Positions 34,937-43,957 are shown, counted from the stretch's first letter. The stretch: 50,113 nt of DNA from Lachnospiraceae bacterium (GCA_030524635.1 JAUNGG010000029.1:1-50113), one strand, 5' to 3'. Notes: generated from the sequence alone by a model not told the origin. Made by a program: numbers and translations.

Positions 34937-35548
34937 ATGAAACGAATCGGCATAACCGGCGGAGTAGGAGCTGGAAAAAGCCAGGTGCTTGGCTGGCTGA
35001 AGGAGCGGTGGGGTGCGAAGCTCATCCGGACGGATGATGTAGCCAGAACCCTTATGGAGCCAGGGCAGGCAGGCTACCAGCAGGTGGTGGAAGCGCTTGG
35101 AACTTCATTTTTAAAGGAGGACGGAAGCATCGACCGCCCAGCCCTTGCCCAGATCATCTTTCAGGATCAAACGGCAAAGGCAGCGGTGGATCAGATCACC
35201 CATCCCTTAGTATGGAAGGCAGTACAGGAGGAGCTGGAAGCCGCTTTGCAGGAGGGATATCCGGCTGCAGTGGTGGAGTCCGCTGTATTTGACGGCAGTT
35301 CCTTCCTATTATTAGATGAGCTTTGGTATGTGCATGCTCCTCAGGAGGTGCGGATCCGGCGGCTGATGGAAAGCCGGGGATACAGCCGCAAACGGTGTGA
35401 GTCCATGATTGCCAGCCAGTTCTCTCACCAGGATTACCAGGCCATTTCCAGCCTGGTGATCGAAAATGGAGGAGATTGGGAGGACACAAAAGAACAGATA
35501 AATTCACACATGAATTTGCTATTAAACGGAGAAAATTCTGAAAATTAA
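34937..35548 (+). CDS. coaE: Dephospho-CoA kinase
   Basis: This 203-residue P-loop kinase catalyses the last step of coenzyme A synthesis (ATP-dependent 3' phosphorylation of dephospho-CoA). The Walker A motif is ITGGVGAGKSQVL (about 5-17), the substrate motif DDVARTLMEPGQAGYQ, and the lid RRLMESRGYSRKRCESMIASQ. coaE often follows polA in Firmicutes, as here. The ATG follows GGAGGCG. The noncoding RNA unit begins 40 bp after the stop. Confidence 0.95.
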   Translation: MKRIGITGGVGAGKSQVLGWLKERWGAKLIRTDDVARTLMEPGQAGYQQVVEALGTSFLKEDGSIDRPALAQIIFQDQTAKAAVDQITHPLVWKAVQEELEAALQEGYPAAVVESAVFDGSSFLLLDELWYVHAPQEVRIRRLMESRGYSRKRCESMIASQFSHQDYQAISSLVIENGGDWEDTKEQINSHMNLLLNGENSEN

Positions 35549-35587
35549 TCACATATAAAAATAAGACAGAAATTTTGCAAAAATCTA

Positions 35588-35616
35588 TTGACAAATGCAG
35601 AAAATTATGATATCTT
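35588..35616 (+). promoter_or_regulatory. Promoter of the noncoding RNA unit
   Basis: TTGACA (35588-35593) and TATCTT (35611-35616) are separated by 17 bp. Transcription would start near 35622, ten bases before the first pseudoknot unit. Confidence 0.65.
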
Positions 35617-35621
35617 ATAAC

Positions 35622-35955
35622 CATAGAAAAACTCATTAAGACATGAGGATAAAGAAAGTCTTACCCCCTCAGGAACAAGAGGTAAAAAGAGTTCAGGAAA
35701 CACGATCGTAAGTGTATAAATTACGAAACACAATGACAGTGTATAAAAAGTCAAAGCTCAATGGTAAGAGTAAAAAACACCAAACTCAAATGGCAAGAGT
35801 ATAAAAAGCCAAAACTCAAGGAAAAGAGTTAAAAATTCCAAAAAACTCAGCGGTAAGAGGATAAAAAACCGAAGAATTGGTCGTTGAGCAGGACCAAGTA
35901 AAAATAAAGGGATGCTTAAAAGAGATAGCTTCTAGAAATAGAGGCTATCTTTTTT
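35622..35955 (+). ncRNA. Unrecognised RNA made of nine tandem H-type pseudoknots
   Basis: A stretch of about 330 bases between promoter and terminator has no open frame but has a regular structure. Nine units start at 35632, 35667, 35700, 35728, 35757, 35784, 35814, 35846 and 35877. Each has the order S1 left, S2 left, S1 right, A-rich loop, S2 right. S1 pairs: CTCAT/ATGAG, CCTC/GAGG, ACAC/GTGT twice, CTC/GAG, ACTC/GAGT twice, CTC/GAG, TTGGTC/GACCAA. S2 pairs: TAAGAC/GTCTTA, GAAC/GTTC, CGTAA/TTACG, TGAC/GTCA, TGGT/ACCA, TGGC/GCCA, GGAA/TTCC, CGGT/ACCG, AGCA/TGCT. The loop between S1 right and S2 right is mostly ATAAAAA. The pairing is seen directly. A transcript and its function are inferred. 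It lies between coaE and the walJ-like gene, both on the same strand. Confidence 0.75.
35923..35955 (+). terminator. Terminator of the pseudoknot RNA
   Basis: AGATAGC (35923-35929) pairs with GCTATCT (35944-35950), followed by a run of T to 35955. The loop is 14 bases. Confidence 0.8.
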
Positions 35956-35986
35956 GCGTACAATTCCTCATTTTTTCATTTTTCTA

Positions 35987-36015
35987 TTGAATCCTCCCAG
36001 TTTTTATATTACAAT
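35987..36015 (+). promoter_or_regulatory. Promoter of the walJ-like gene
   Basis: TTGAAT (35987-35992) and TACAAT (36010-36015) are separated by 17 bp, just downstream of the RNA terminator, giving this gene its own transcript. Confidence 0.55.
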
Positions 36016-36161
36016 CTATCCGTAAATGACCGCGGATCAAGGAAATGCCAGGCGTTCGTACTGCTGATGCAAGCAAAGCATGATAGGTGTGCTGCAATAT
36101 GCGCGCTGCGCAGGAATCCCAAAACAGCGGAATCATAGAAGAAGAGGGACGAGGATCCAGG

Positions 36162-36959
36162 ATGAGATTAGTAAGCATTGCAAGCGGAAGCAGCGGAAAT
36201 TGTATTTATATCGGCACAGAGAACACCCATATCCTGGTTGACGCCGGGATCAGCAATAAGCGGATCGAGCAGGGATTAAATGAGATCGGGATAAAGGGCA
36301 GCGAGCTGAGCGGAGTCCTGATCACCCATGAGCATTCCGACCATATCCAGGGACTTGGCGTGCTGGCCAGAAAGCATCAGATCCCCATCTACGGAACCAG
36401 GGAAACCCTGGAGGAGATCGAGGGAAAGGCATCCTTAGGAAAATACCCCAGGGAGCTGCTGACTCCTATTTTGCCGGATGTGGGTTTTCAGATCGGCGAT
36501 CTGGAGGTAAAGCCCTTCCGCATCGATCATGATGCTGCTAATCCGGTGGCTTACCGGGTACAGAACGGCAGGAAGTCGGTGGCAGTGGCTACCGATATGG
36601 GACATTATGACCAGTACATCATCGACCATCTTCAGGGGCTGGATGCGCTGCTGCTGGAATCCAACCATGATGTGAGGATGCTGGAGAGCGGCCCCTATCC
36701 CTATTATTTAAAAAGAAGGATCCTGGGAGAGCACGGCCATCTGTCCAATGAGACCTGCGGACGGCTGTTAAACTGTATTCTTCATGACAATTTAAAGAAG
36801 ATCCTGTTAGGCCATCTCAGCAAGGAAAACAATTATGAGGAGCTGGCGTATGAGACAGTCCGCCTGGAGATTTCCCAGGGAGAAACACCTTACCAGGCCA
36901 ATGATTTTTCCATTGCAGTTGCCAGCCGTAACCGGATGTCGGAGATTGTAACCGTTTAG
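36162..36959 (+). CDS. Metallo-beta-lactamase-fold hydrolase, WalJ/YycJ type
   Basis: This 265-residue MBL-fold protein carries the metal motif THEHSDHIQGL (about 57-67). The N-terminal SIASGSSGNCIYIGTENTHILVDAGIS and later ATDMGHYD and SNHDVRML are typical of the YycJ (WalJ) family. Members are linked to exonuclease-like DNA functions and cell-wall stress in other Firmicutes. It is not next to walRK here. The start at 36162 follows GAGGATCCAGG. The frame extends upstream without a better binding site. Confidence 0.88.
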   Translation: MRLVSIASGSSGNCIYIGTENTHILVDAGISNKRIEQGLNEIGIKGSELSGVLITHEHSDHIQGLGVLARKHQIPIYGTRETLEEIEGKASLGKYPRELLTPILPDVGFQIGDLEVKPFRIDHDAANPVAYRVQNGRKSVAVATDMGHYDQYIIDHLQGLDALLLESNHDVRMLESGPYPYYLKRRILGEHGHLSNETCGRLLNCILHDNLKKILLGHLSKENNYEELAYETVRLEISQGETPYQANDFSIAVASRNRMSEIVTV

Positions 36960-37013
36960 CGGCTGCCAGAACGATCACAGTTACCCAGCATGAATCAGAA
37001 GAGGAGAATGATT

Positions 37014-37286
37014 ATGAATAAGATTATTATCACCGTAGTAGGAAAAGACACCGTAGGAATTATTGCAAAGGTATGTACCTATCTGGCAGAAAACCATGTA
37101 AATATTCTGGACATTTCCCAGACCATCGTGCAGGATTACTTCAACATGATGATGATTGCAGATATGGAAAAGTCTGACAAGCCTTTTGAGAAGGTTTCTG
37201 GTGATCTGGAGAAGATCGGCGAGGAAATCGGTGTGAAGATCAAGTGCCAGAGAGAGGAAATCTTTACTAAGATGCACCGCATCTAA
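37014..37286 (+). CDS. ACT-domain protein (UPF0237 family)
   Basis: This 90-residue single ACT domain contains [51 protein letters not shown]. Small ACT proteins bind amino acids or related ligands. Members of this family nearly always precede a DUF711/UPF0210 gene, as here, so the two probably act together. The start is ATG 37014 after GAGGAG. Confidence 0.9.
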   Translation: MNKIIITVVGKDTVGIIAKVCTYLAENHVNILDISQTIVQDYFNMMMIADMEKSDKPFEKVSGDLEKIGEEIGVKIKCQREEIFTKMHRI

Positions 37287-37414
37287 ACCTCCATGCGCCG
37301 CAGCCGACGCAGGCATCACTATGCATGAAAGTCAGCTGCTCTGCGTGTTGTGCTCCTGTAATCGTGCGGGCACGGAACTGTTACACCGAATCGAGAAAAA
37401 AGGCAGGGAACATT

Positions 37415-38779
37415 ATGATTAATATCTACGAAGTAAATGAAACCAACAATATGATCGAGCACGAGAATCTGGATGTGCGTACCATCACCATGGGCATCAG
37501 CCTGCTGGACTGTGCAGATTCTGATTTAGATGCTGTAAATGAAAAAATTTATAAAAAAATCACCACTGTGGCAAAGGATCTGGTCACTACCGGCCAGGCC
37601 ATTGAGCGGGATTTCGGTATCCCCATTGTAAATAAGCGGATCTCCGTTACCCCCATCGCGCTGGTAGGCGGTGCAGCCTGCAAATGCCCGGCAGATTTCG
37701 TTACCATTGCCAGGACCCTGGACCGGGCAGCCCATGAGGTAGGCGTCAACTTTATCGGCGGATATTCCGCTCTGGTAAGCAAGGGCATGACCACGGCGGA
37801 TGAGAACCTGATCCGTTCCATCCCACAGGCATTGGCAGAGACAGAGCGGGTCTGCAGTTCGATCAATGTAGGCTCCACCAAGACTGGCCTTAACATGGAT
37901 GCCGTCAATCTGATGGGCCAGATCGTAAAGGAGACAGCGGAGGCAACCAAGGAGCATGACTCCTTAGGCTGCGCCAAGCTGGTGGTGTTCTGCAATGCGC
38001 CTGATGACAACCCATTTATGGCCGGTGCCTTTCACGGCGTAACCGAGGCAGACGCCATCATCAATGTAGGGGTCAGCGGACCTGGTGTTGTTAAGGTGGC
38101 TCTGGAGAAGGCAAGGGGAGAGAACTTTGAGGTGCTGTGCGAGACCATCAAGAAGACTGCATTTAAGATCACCCGTGTGGGCCAGCTGGTAGCTCAGGAG
38201 GCGTCCAAGCGCCTGGGCATCCCATTTGGCATCATTGACTTATCCCTGGCACCCACTCCGGCAGTAGGGGACAGCGTGGCAGAGATCCTCCAGGAGATCG
38301 GTCTGGAGCGTGTAGGCGCACCAGGGACCACAGCAGCCCTTGCCATGTTAAATGACCAGGTGAAGAAGGGCGGCGTTATGGCCTCCTCCTATGTAGGCGG
38401 ATTAAGCGGTGCCTTTATCCCGGTCAGCGAGGATCAGGGCATGATCGATGCAGTCAATGCAGGGGCTCTCACCCTGGAGAAGCTGGAGGCAATGACCTGT
38501 GTCTGCTCCGTAGGTCTGGACATGATCGCCATTCCTGGGGACACCCCATCCACCACCATTGCAGGCATTATCGCAGACGAGGCGGCCATCGGCATGATCA
38601 ACCAGAAGACCACTGCGGTCCGTGTGATCCCGGTGATCGGCAAGGGAATCGGAGAGACGGTTGAGTTCGGCGGTCTGCTGGGCTATGCTCCGGTTATGCC
38701 GGTGAACCAGTTCTCCTGCGAGAAATTTGTAACCAGAGGCGGAAGGATCCCGGCCCCGATCCACAGCTTTAAGAATTAA
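37415..38779 (+). CDS. DUF711 / UPF0210 family protein
   Basis: This 454-residue cytoplasmic protein of the UPF0210 family begins [30 protein letters not shown] and contains [29 protein letters not shown] and [18 protein letters not shown]. The fold resembles glycyl-radical (PFL-like) enzymes but no glycyl-radical motif is seen. The biochemical role is unknown. It is paired with the ACT-domain gene upstream (gap 128 bp) and followed by a phosphatase gene 14 bp later. The ATG at 37415 is preceded by GGCAGGGAA. Confidence 0.9.
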   Translation: MINIYEVNETNNMIEHENLDVRTITMGISLLDCADSDLDAVNEKIYKKITTVAKDLVTTGQAIERDFGIPIVNKRISVTPIALVGGAACKCPADFVTIARTLDRAAHEVGVNFIGGYSALVSKGMTTADENLIRSIPQALAETERVCSSINVGSTKTGLNMDAVNLMGQIVKETAEATKEHDSLGCAKLVVFCNAPDDNPFMAGAFHGVTEADAIINVGVSGPGVVKVALEKARGENFEVLCETIKKTAFKITRVGQLVAQEASKRLGIPFGIIDLSLAPTPAVGDSVAEILQEIGLERVGAPGTTAALAMLNDQVKKGGVMASSYVGGLSGAFIPVSEDQGMIDAVNAGALTLEKLEAMTCVCSVGLDMIAIPGDTPSTTIAGIIADEAAIGMINQKTTAVRVIPVIGKGIGETVEFGGLLGYAPVMPVNQFSCEKFVTRGGRIPAPIHSFKN

Positions 38780-38793
38780 GAGCGGGGGCGGAA

Positions 38794-39447
38794 ATGAAAT
38801 TATACTTGATCCGTCACGGGCGGCAGAGCAGCAAGCTTTGCAATGTAGATGTAGATTTATGTGAGGCCGGTTATCAGCAGGCAGCGCTTTTAGGCCAGCG
38901 TCTGGCCGGGGAAGGGATTCAGATCGTCTTTTCCAGCGGTTTGAAGCGGGCCATCCAGACTGCCCAGGCAGCCAATCTTTACTGGAACGTGGCTCATTAC
39001 ATGTATTCGGAGCTTCGGGAGATCTCCTTCGGGGAGATGGAAGGCTTAAGCGATGCCGACATTGCCCTCCGGTTTGCTGATTTTAAAGCGGAGCAGCAGA
39101 AGATGGAATACGATATTCCTTATCCCGGCGGCGAAAGTGCCGGGGATGTGGTCCGCCGTGTGATCCCGGTATTTCGTCAGATCGCAGAGAGCGGATACCA
39201 GCGGGTGGCAGTAATCACCCACGGCGGTGTGATCCGCAGCATGGTAGCTCATTATATGGGCATGGATCTGGCAAAGTGGAGGACCCTGGGCGCCAATCTG
39301 GAAAACTGCAGCATCACTGAGCTGGAGTGGAATCCGGGGCTTCGCCGCTTTACCCTGGAACGGTTTAATGATTATGCCCATCTTCTGGCTTACCCGGAAC
39401 TTCTGCGGAGCGCCTGGTCAGATGGGGAGAATGAAAAGAGAAAATAA
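38794..39447 (+). CDS. Histidine phosphatase family protein
   Basis: This 217-residue phosphoglycerate-mutase-like phosphatase has its catalytic histidine in LIRHGRQ (residue 8), a partner arginine in SSGLKRAIQTAQ and the second histidine in ITHGGVIRSM (about 149). The substrate is unknown. It starts 14 bp after the DUF711 gene, with a GGGGGCGG site. The next gene begins close behind, so the stretch reads as one operon. Confidence 0.88.
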   Translation: MKLYLIRHGRQSSKLCNVDVDLCEAGYQQAALLGQRLAGEGIQIVFSSGLKRAIQTAQAANLYWNVAHYMYSELREISFGEMEGLSDADIALRFADFKAEQQKMEYDIPYPGGESAGDVVRRVIPVFRQIAESGYQRVAVITHGGVIRSMVAHYMGMDLAKWRTLGANLENCSITELEWNPGLRRFTLERFNDYAHLLAYPELLRSAWSDGENEKRK

Positions 39448-39499
39448 AAAGCACACAAGAATCCTATATGCAGCAGATTTTCAGAGGAAGACAGGAAAT

Positions 39500-40846
39500 A
39501 TGGAAGAAAAAGATAGTCAAAAGCTGGAGATGCTGTTTGAAGAGTTTCTGGATGCGGAGCTGTTCCAGATCTTCTTCAGCAATTCGGCAGATAAAGAAAA
39601 GATGCTGAAGGCAAAGGCCCGCCCATTTTTATTAAATGGGCGGCTTGTCTTTCAGTTAGAAAAATTGATTGGGAAGCAGGCATTTCATCAGAATTTATCC
39701 AAGGATGAGGCGGCAGTCTGCTTTATAAAGCTTTTAAAGGAACCATTCCGCCAGTGTGAGATCCAATCTGAGAAGGGCTGGGCTCAGGTTTTGGTCAGCA
39801 AGAAGGGGACGGTTACCGTAAAGCGGAAGGCAGCGACCGGGAAGGGCCGGCTGGAAGAGGGAAGGCAGGCAGAGAGCCAACAGGCGGCGGAGAGAAATCA
39901 GGCGGAGGCAGGACAGAAGGCGGCTGTGAAGAAGCAGCCTGAAAAAATCAATGTCAGCCATATTAATCCTGCCGGCGGCCTCCGTACCGGCGGTCTCTAT
40001 CCCGACAATCCTTATGCTGACAATAACCGTGCCGAAACGCTGCGCCGTCTCTCTCACAACCGGGCCAAATCCTATGTGCTGGAGGAGGGGATCCCGGTGC
40101 CCTTCTTAGTAGATCTTGGGGTGATGACGAAGGAAGGCAAGGTGGTCCGCTCCAAGTATGACAAGTTCCGCCAGATCAACCGGTTTCTGGAATTTATCGA
40201 GGATATTCTTCCGCAGCTTTCGAAGGACCGGGAAAATACCATCATTGATTTTGGATGCGGGAAATCCTACCTGACCTTTGCCATGTACCATTATCTGAAG
40301 GTGGTGAAGGGTTATGAGATCCGGGTGATCGGGCTGGACCTGAAACAGGATGTAATCGATCACTGCAATGAGCTGAGCCGGAAATACGGCTTTCAAACCC
40401 TTCGGTTTTATCATGGTGATATCGCATCCTATGAAGGGGTGGATCATGTGGATATGGTGGTGACCCTCCACGCCTGCGATACCGCCACGGACTACGCGCT
40501 GGCGAAGGCGGTAGGATGGGGTGCCAAGGTGATCCTTTCCGTGCCCTGCTGCCAGCATGAGTGGAACCGGCAGATGAAAAATGAGATGATGAAGCCGGTT
40601 CTCCAGTATGGAATCCTGAAGGAGCGGATGGCAGCGCTGTACACAGATGGAATTCGAGCCCAGATCCTGGAGCATATGGGGTATCGGACGCAGATCCTGG
40701 AATTTATTGATATGGAACATACGCCGAAGAATATTTTGATTCGGGCGGTATACCAGGGGAAGAAGAAGGATAACCAGAAGGAGATCCAGGAGATCTTGAA
40801 TTTCTGGGGGGTGAAGACCACCTTAGGGGAGCTGCTTTTAAAATAG
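39500..40846 (+). CDS. Class I SAM-dependent methyltransferase (Methyltransf_32 type)
   Basis: This protein of about 448 residues has an N-terminal helical region (about 1-105) with LFEEFLDAELFQIFFSN. A low-complexity Gln/Ala/Glu-rich linker follows (about 115-150). The Rossmann methyltransferase domain (about 230-400) has motif I IIDFGCGKSYLTFAMYHYL, VIGLDLKQDVI, and VVTLHACDTATDYAL followed by SVPCCQHE. The LHACDTATD block is typical of the Methyltransf_32 family, with members acting on RNA or glutathione-like substrates. Here the target is unknown. The start is uncertain: ATG 39500 after AGGAAAT is preferred, and ATG 39431 (overlapping the previous gene) is possible. Confidence 0.82.
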   Translation: MEEKDSQKLEMLFEEFLDAELFQIFFSNSADKEKMLKAKARPFLLNGRLVFQLEKLIGKQAFHQNLSKDEAAVCFIKLLKEPFRQCEIQSEKGWAQVLVSKKGTVTVKRKAATGKGRLEEGRQAESQQAAERNQAEAGQKAAVKKQPEKINVSHINPAGGLRTGGLYPDNPYADNNRAETLRRLSHNRAKSYVLEEGIPVPFLVDLGVMTKEGKVVRSKYDKFRQINRFLEFIEDILPQLSKDRENTIIDFGCGKSYLTFAMYHYLKVVKGYEIRVIGLDLKQDVIDHCNELSRKYGFQTLRFYHGDIASYEGVDHVDMVVTLHACDTATDYALAKAVGWGAKVILSVPCCQHEWNRQMKNEMMKPVLQYGILKERMAALYTDGIRAQILEHMGYRTQILEFIDMEHTPKNILIRAVYQGKKKDNQKEIQEILNFWGVKTTLGELLLK

Positions 40847-40860
40847 CATGAAATTTATGG

Positions 40861-40889
40861 TTGCTTTCAGACAACAATCCCATTATAAT
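40861..40889 (+). promoter_or_regulatory. Promoter of the BI-1 gene
   Basis: TTGCTT (40861-40866) and a perfect TATAAT (40884-40889) are separated by 17 bp, about 40 bases before the start codon. Confidence 0.6.
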
Positions 40890-40931
40890 GAAGTTTAAGT
40901 ACGAACAAATCATATAAAGGAGGATTTTAAT

Positions 40932-41651
40932 ATGAATGAAGATTGGATGAATCAGGCATATCCGCAGCAGCAGACGGTTCATACTCCATCTGTCAGCCTG
41001 GGAGCATATACAGCCAGAACCTTTGGATGGATGTTCGCCGGGCTGATGACTACCTTTGGGATTGCCCTGGCGGGATATGTGACAGGACTGATTTTTTATG
41101 TGACCTATATTCCCTACTGGTACTATGTTCTGCTGATTGCTGAGGTGGCCACGGTTATGTTTATGAGCGCCAAGGTGAATACCATCAGTGTGGGCACGGC
41201 CAGAGCGATGTTCTTTTTGTATGCGGCTCTGAATGGTGTTGTGTTCTCCATGTATTTCCTGCTGTTTCAACTGACATCGATGGTGTTTGTATTTGCCTTG
41301 ACCGGGCTTTTCTTTGGCATCATGGCCTTGATGGGACGCTTTATGAATCTGGATTTCAGCCGGTTCCGGCCGTTTATGATAGGCGGGCTGATCTTTCTGG
41401 TTGCCTTCTGGATTTTGTCCATGTTTATCAACCTAAGCCAGTTTGAGATGATCGCCTGCACCATTGGTATTTTCCTGTTCCTGGGGTATACGGCATATGA
41501 TACCCATAAGATCAAGGAATGCTACGCTTACTACAGCCAGGATGAAGCTATGCTGGCGAAGGCATCCATCTTTTCCGCTCTGGAGCTGTATCTGGATTTC
41601 ATTAATCTGTTTGTTTATCTGCTGAGAGTGCTTGGCAGAAAGAAAAACTGA
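40932..41651 (+). CDS. Bax inhibitor-1 / YccA family membrane protein
   Basis: This 239-residue protein has seven predicted membrane helices and the BI-1 pattern: YTARTFGWMFAGLMTTFGIAL near the N-terminus, GVVFSMYFLLF in the middle and SIFSALELYLDFINLFVYLLRVLG at the C-terminus. Bacterial members conduct Ca2+ or protons and interact with the membrane protease FtsH. The exact role here is not shown. The start follows AAAGGAGG. Confidence 0.92.
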   Translation: MNEDWMNQAYPQQQTVHTPSVSLGAYTARTFGWMFAGLMTTFGIALAGYVTGLIFYVTYIPYWYYVLLIAEVATVMFMSAKVNTISVGTARAMFFLYAALNGVVFSMYFLLFQLTSMVFVFALTGLFFGIMALMGRFMNLDFSRFRPFMIGGLIFLVAFWILSMFINLSQFEMIACTIGIFLFLGYTAYDTHKIKECYAYYSQDEAMLAKASIFSALELYLDFINLFVYLLRVLGRKKN

Positions 41652-41694
41652 TTCTGCAGAAGCTGAATAAAATGAAAAATCAGCCGGTCCGCCG

Positions 41695-43032
41695 TCAGAT
41701 TATGACGATGGGCCGGCTGTATTCGTTTGGAAGGAGGATCCCGTATTTTGCCTGTACCAGCGTGTGGTAGATGTGAGAGCAGTAAATATCCTGATTCCAA
41801 AGCTTCCAGGAATTACCGGTAAGAAGCCTGCGGGCGTCCGCCGCTTTGGAGATCAGCGGAATGGAGCTGTTTTCCTTGATGGAGCTAAAAAGCGGGGCGG
41901 CAGAACGACGGAAGCCCAGGATTCTGGCATAGGAGCAATAGCCGTTTTGGCGGTAACCGGCCATGTCCTCCTGCCGGATGTTTAGAAGAATGTGAAGCAG
42001 GCTGCGGCTGATTCGGGTGTAAGTGTACTGCCTGGTTTTCAGCGCTGTGATCCGGTTGGAAAAGGAATCCATAGAGTAAGCCTGCTCCGTCAGCCTTCCG
42101 GCAAGCTCCGGCGAAATATCCGAAAATTCCTGAAATGACAACCCCTCCTGGATGCAGGATAAGATCCGGTAGTTCAGAATTAAGGACAGGTCATCCGGAT
42201 GGATGGGATGGAGCTGGCCGGAATGATAAAGCGGGTGGATGGCAGAAGGAATCTGCTCCTCCAGGAGGTGACCTGCCAGATCAATGGAAAGCGGCTTTGA
42301 GGCAGCAGGGCAGGCTTCCCTCTTTTCTGGATCGTCACAGGCGTCATAAGCCAGCAGTTTCTTCCGGATTCCGGAGGCAGAGGCAAAGACAGATGCAGAA
42401 GCAGGTTCACGTCCTTGCTCCGTCAGCCCCGGGATCTGACAGTCGTGATATCCCTTTCCCTTCCGCAGAATGGTGACCGGCTCCAAGGAGCTTTTCTGCC
42501 TGTCCATTGCCTTCAGATATTCGATCCCAAGAAGATTATTTGGTTCATTTCCTGCCTGCAGAACCTTCTGGGAAACGCCGCAGGCTGCCAGCGCCGCGCT
42601 TCTGGCCTGGGGATACGTAAGGCCGGAACGAAGCTGCTCCCTTAAGGTGTTTTGGAAAAGAGGCGGCTCCTTCGCCAGGATCTGGGCAATCTGAGTTAAA
42701 TCAGAGAGCTGGCCGCACTCACTGCCGAAGGAAAGATACCGGACTGCACCCAGCTGATTCAGGAGGGAAACCGCTCCGGAAGCAAAATCCTCCGCGCTCC
42801 CCACTGCAAAGGGCGCAGGCAGCTCCAGCACCAGATCCGCCCCTCCTAAAAGCGCCATCCTGGCACGCTGGGATTTTTCAAAAATGGCAGGCTCGCCCCG
42901 CTGCACAAAATTGCCGCTCAGCACCACCACGATATAATCCGCCCCGGTCCGGCGCCTGGTTTCTTCGATCTGGTATTGGTGCCCGCAGTGAAATGGATTA
43001 TATTCTGCAATAATTCCTGCTGTCTGCTTCAT
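41695..43032 (-). CDS. tmcAL: tRNA(Met) cytidine acetate ligase (TmcAL, YlbM family)
   Basis: This 445-residue nucleotidyltransferase-fold enzyme has AGIIAEYNPFHCGHQYQIEETRR at the N-terminus, with the HxGH ATP-binding signature, followed by LSGNFVQRGEPAIFEKSQRARMALLGGADLVLELP. B. subtilis TmcAL uses ATP and free acetate to form N4-acetylcytidine at the wobble base of elongator tRNA-Met. The start is ATG 43032 after AAGGAG. It is divergent from the pduL-ackA acetate pair, so an acetate-related neighbourhood is visible. Length and motifs are normal for the family. Confidence 0.92.
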   Translation of the reverse strand: MKQTAGIIAEYNPFHCGHQYQIEETRRRTGADYIVVVLSGNFVQRGEPAIFEKSQRARMALLGGADLVLELPAPFAVGSAEDFASGAVSLLNQLGAVRYLSFGSECGQLSDLTQIAQILAKEPPLFQNTLREQLRSGLTYPQARSAALAACGVSQKVLQAGNEPNNLLGIEYLKAMDRQKSSLEPVTILRKGKGYHDCQIPGLTEQGREPASASVFASASGIRKKLLAYDACDDPEKREACPAASKPLSIDLAGHLLEEQIPSAIHPLYHSGQLHPIHPDDLSLILNYRILSCIQEGLSFQEFSDISPELAGRLTEQAYSMDSFSNRITALKTRQYTYTRISRSLLHILLNIRQEDMAGYRQNGYCSYARILGFRRSAAPLFSSIKENSSIPLISKAADARRLLTGNSWKLWNQDIYCSHIYHTLVQAKYGILLPNEYSRPIVII

Positions 43033-43190
43033 GAAAAATCTCCTTGTCATCTTCCTCATTCTGATTCCTGTCACGGATGGTACGAATTTCCTGACCTTGC
43101 TGTGATCCTGGATTCATTATAATCATTTCCAGACAGTCCGTAAAGCCTGATCTTTTCTCCAGAAACTCAGACCTTCTTTCCTCCGGAAAC

Positions 43191-43226
43191 GCAGACATTA
43201 CCGCAGACATTGCTGCAGACAATACC
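43191..43226. repeat. Three 12-bp tandem repeats in the tmcAL upstream region
   Basis: GCAGACATTACC, GCAGACATTGCT and GCAGACAATACC follow each other directly in the gap between the divergent tmcAL and pduL genes. The rest of the gap (43033-43298) holds no supported gene. Confidence 0.6.
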
Positions 43227-43298
43227 AGGGAATTTTCGGCATAAACCGGCCATTTTACTTTGTTTTGTAAAAAATGCAAATTTCTTGCAGGACAAGTC

Positions 43299-43327
43299 TT
43301 GAAAAAATATCAAAAAGCACCTAGAAT
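43299..43327 (+). promoter_or_regulatory. Promoter of pduL-ackA
   Basis: TTGAAA (43299-43304) and TAGAAT (43322-43327) are separated by 17 bp, 60 bases before the start codon. Confidence 0.55.
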
Positions 43328-43387
43328 ATAGTTAGAATCCAACAGATGTTGGCTATAATTTATCATGAAGATAGGAGAATGAGAGTT

Positions 43388-43957
43388 ATGAAATTTTTAG
43401 TTGAAACTTCCGCACGCCACGTACATGTAACCCAGGAGGATTTAGAGACTTTATTCGGTAAGGGCTATCAGTTAACCAAGAAGAAAGACCTTTCCCAGCC
43501 AGGCCAGTATGCCTGTGAGGAGAGAGTAACTGTAGTTGGACCAAAGAAGGAATTAAAGGGCGTTTCCATTTTAGGACCATGTCGTAAGGCTACCCAGATT
43601 GAGTTATCCTTAACGGACGCTCGTTCCATCGGCGTTGCAGCTCCTGTTCGTGAGTCCGGTGATACTGCAGGCAGCGCTCCATGTAAGCTGATTGGACCTG
43701 CAGGTGAGGTTGAGCTGACCGAAGGCGTTATCGCTGCAAAGCGTCACATCCATGCAACCGTTGCTGATGCAGAAGCATTAGGCGTAACCAACGGCGAGAT
43801 CGTTAACGTAAAGATGGAGACCAACGGCAGAAGCCTGATCTTCGGCGATGTAGTAGTACGTGTAAGCGACAGCTACGCCCTGGCTATGCACATTGATACC
43901 GACGAGTCCAATGCAGCAGGCTGCGGCAGAGAAGAATACGGCGAGATCGTAAAGTAA
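43388..43957 (+). CDS. pduL: Phosphate propanoyl/acetyltransferase, PduL type
   Basis: This 189-residue PduL-family phosphotransacylase converts acyl-CoA and phosphate to acyl phosphate and CoA. Two zinc-binding histidine motifs are visible, SARHVHV (about 7-13) and AAKRHIHAT (about 117-125), in the two PTAC repeats. With ackA 99 bp downstream it provides the acetyl-CoA to acetate, ATP-yielding route, replacing the unrelated Pta enzyme. It lacks the N-terminal microcompartment-targeting extension and no microcompartment genes are nearby, so it is probably cytosolic. The start after AGGAG is ATG 43388. An ATG at 43379 is too close to the site. Confidence 0.92.
   Translation: MKFLVETSARHVHVTQEDLETLFGKGYQLTKKKDLSQPGQYACEERVTVVGPKKELKGVSILGPCRKATQIELSLTDARSIGVAAPVRESGDTAGSAPCKLIGPAGEVELTEGVIAAKRHIHATVADAEALGVTNGEIVNVKMETNGRSLIFGDVVVRVSDSYALAMHIDTDESNAAGCGREEYGEIVK

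Noticed and set aside
35632..35916. CRISPR array, because of about 30-bp periodicity
   Set aside because: There is no constant repeat separated by unrelated spacers. Only short arms and A-rich loops recur, and the variable parts are complementary within each unit. No cas genes are nearby.
35632..35916. Tandem preQ1-I riboswitches
   Set aside because: The topology and A-rich tail are similar, but the conserved preQ1 loop sequence is missing, both helices vary freely between units, and no queuosine gene follows.
39368..39499. N-terminal extension of the methyltransferase from 39368
   Set aside because: It would overlap the phosphatase gene by 80 bases and has no ribosome binding site there. 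Starts at 39500 or 39431 are more plausible.
42998..43279. Possible small gene on the minus strand overlapping the tmcAL start
   Set aside because: It overlaps the real start in another frame, lacks a ribosome binding site and has no recognisable domain. Its internal repeats come from the 12-bp tandem units.
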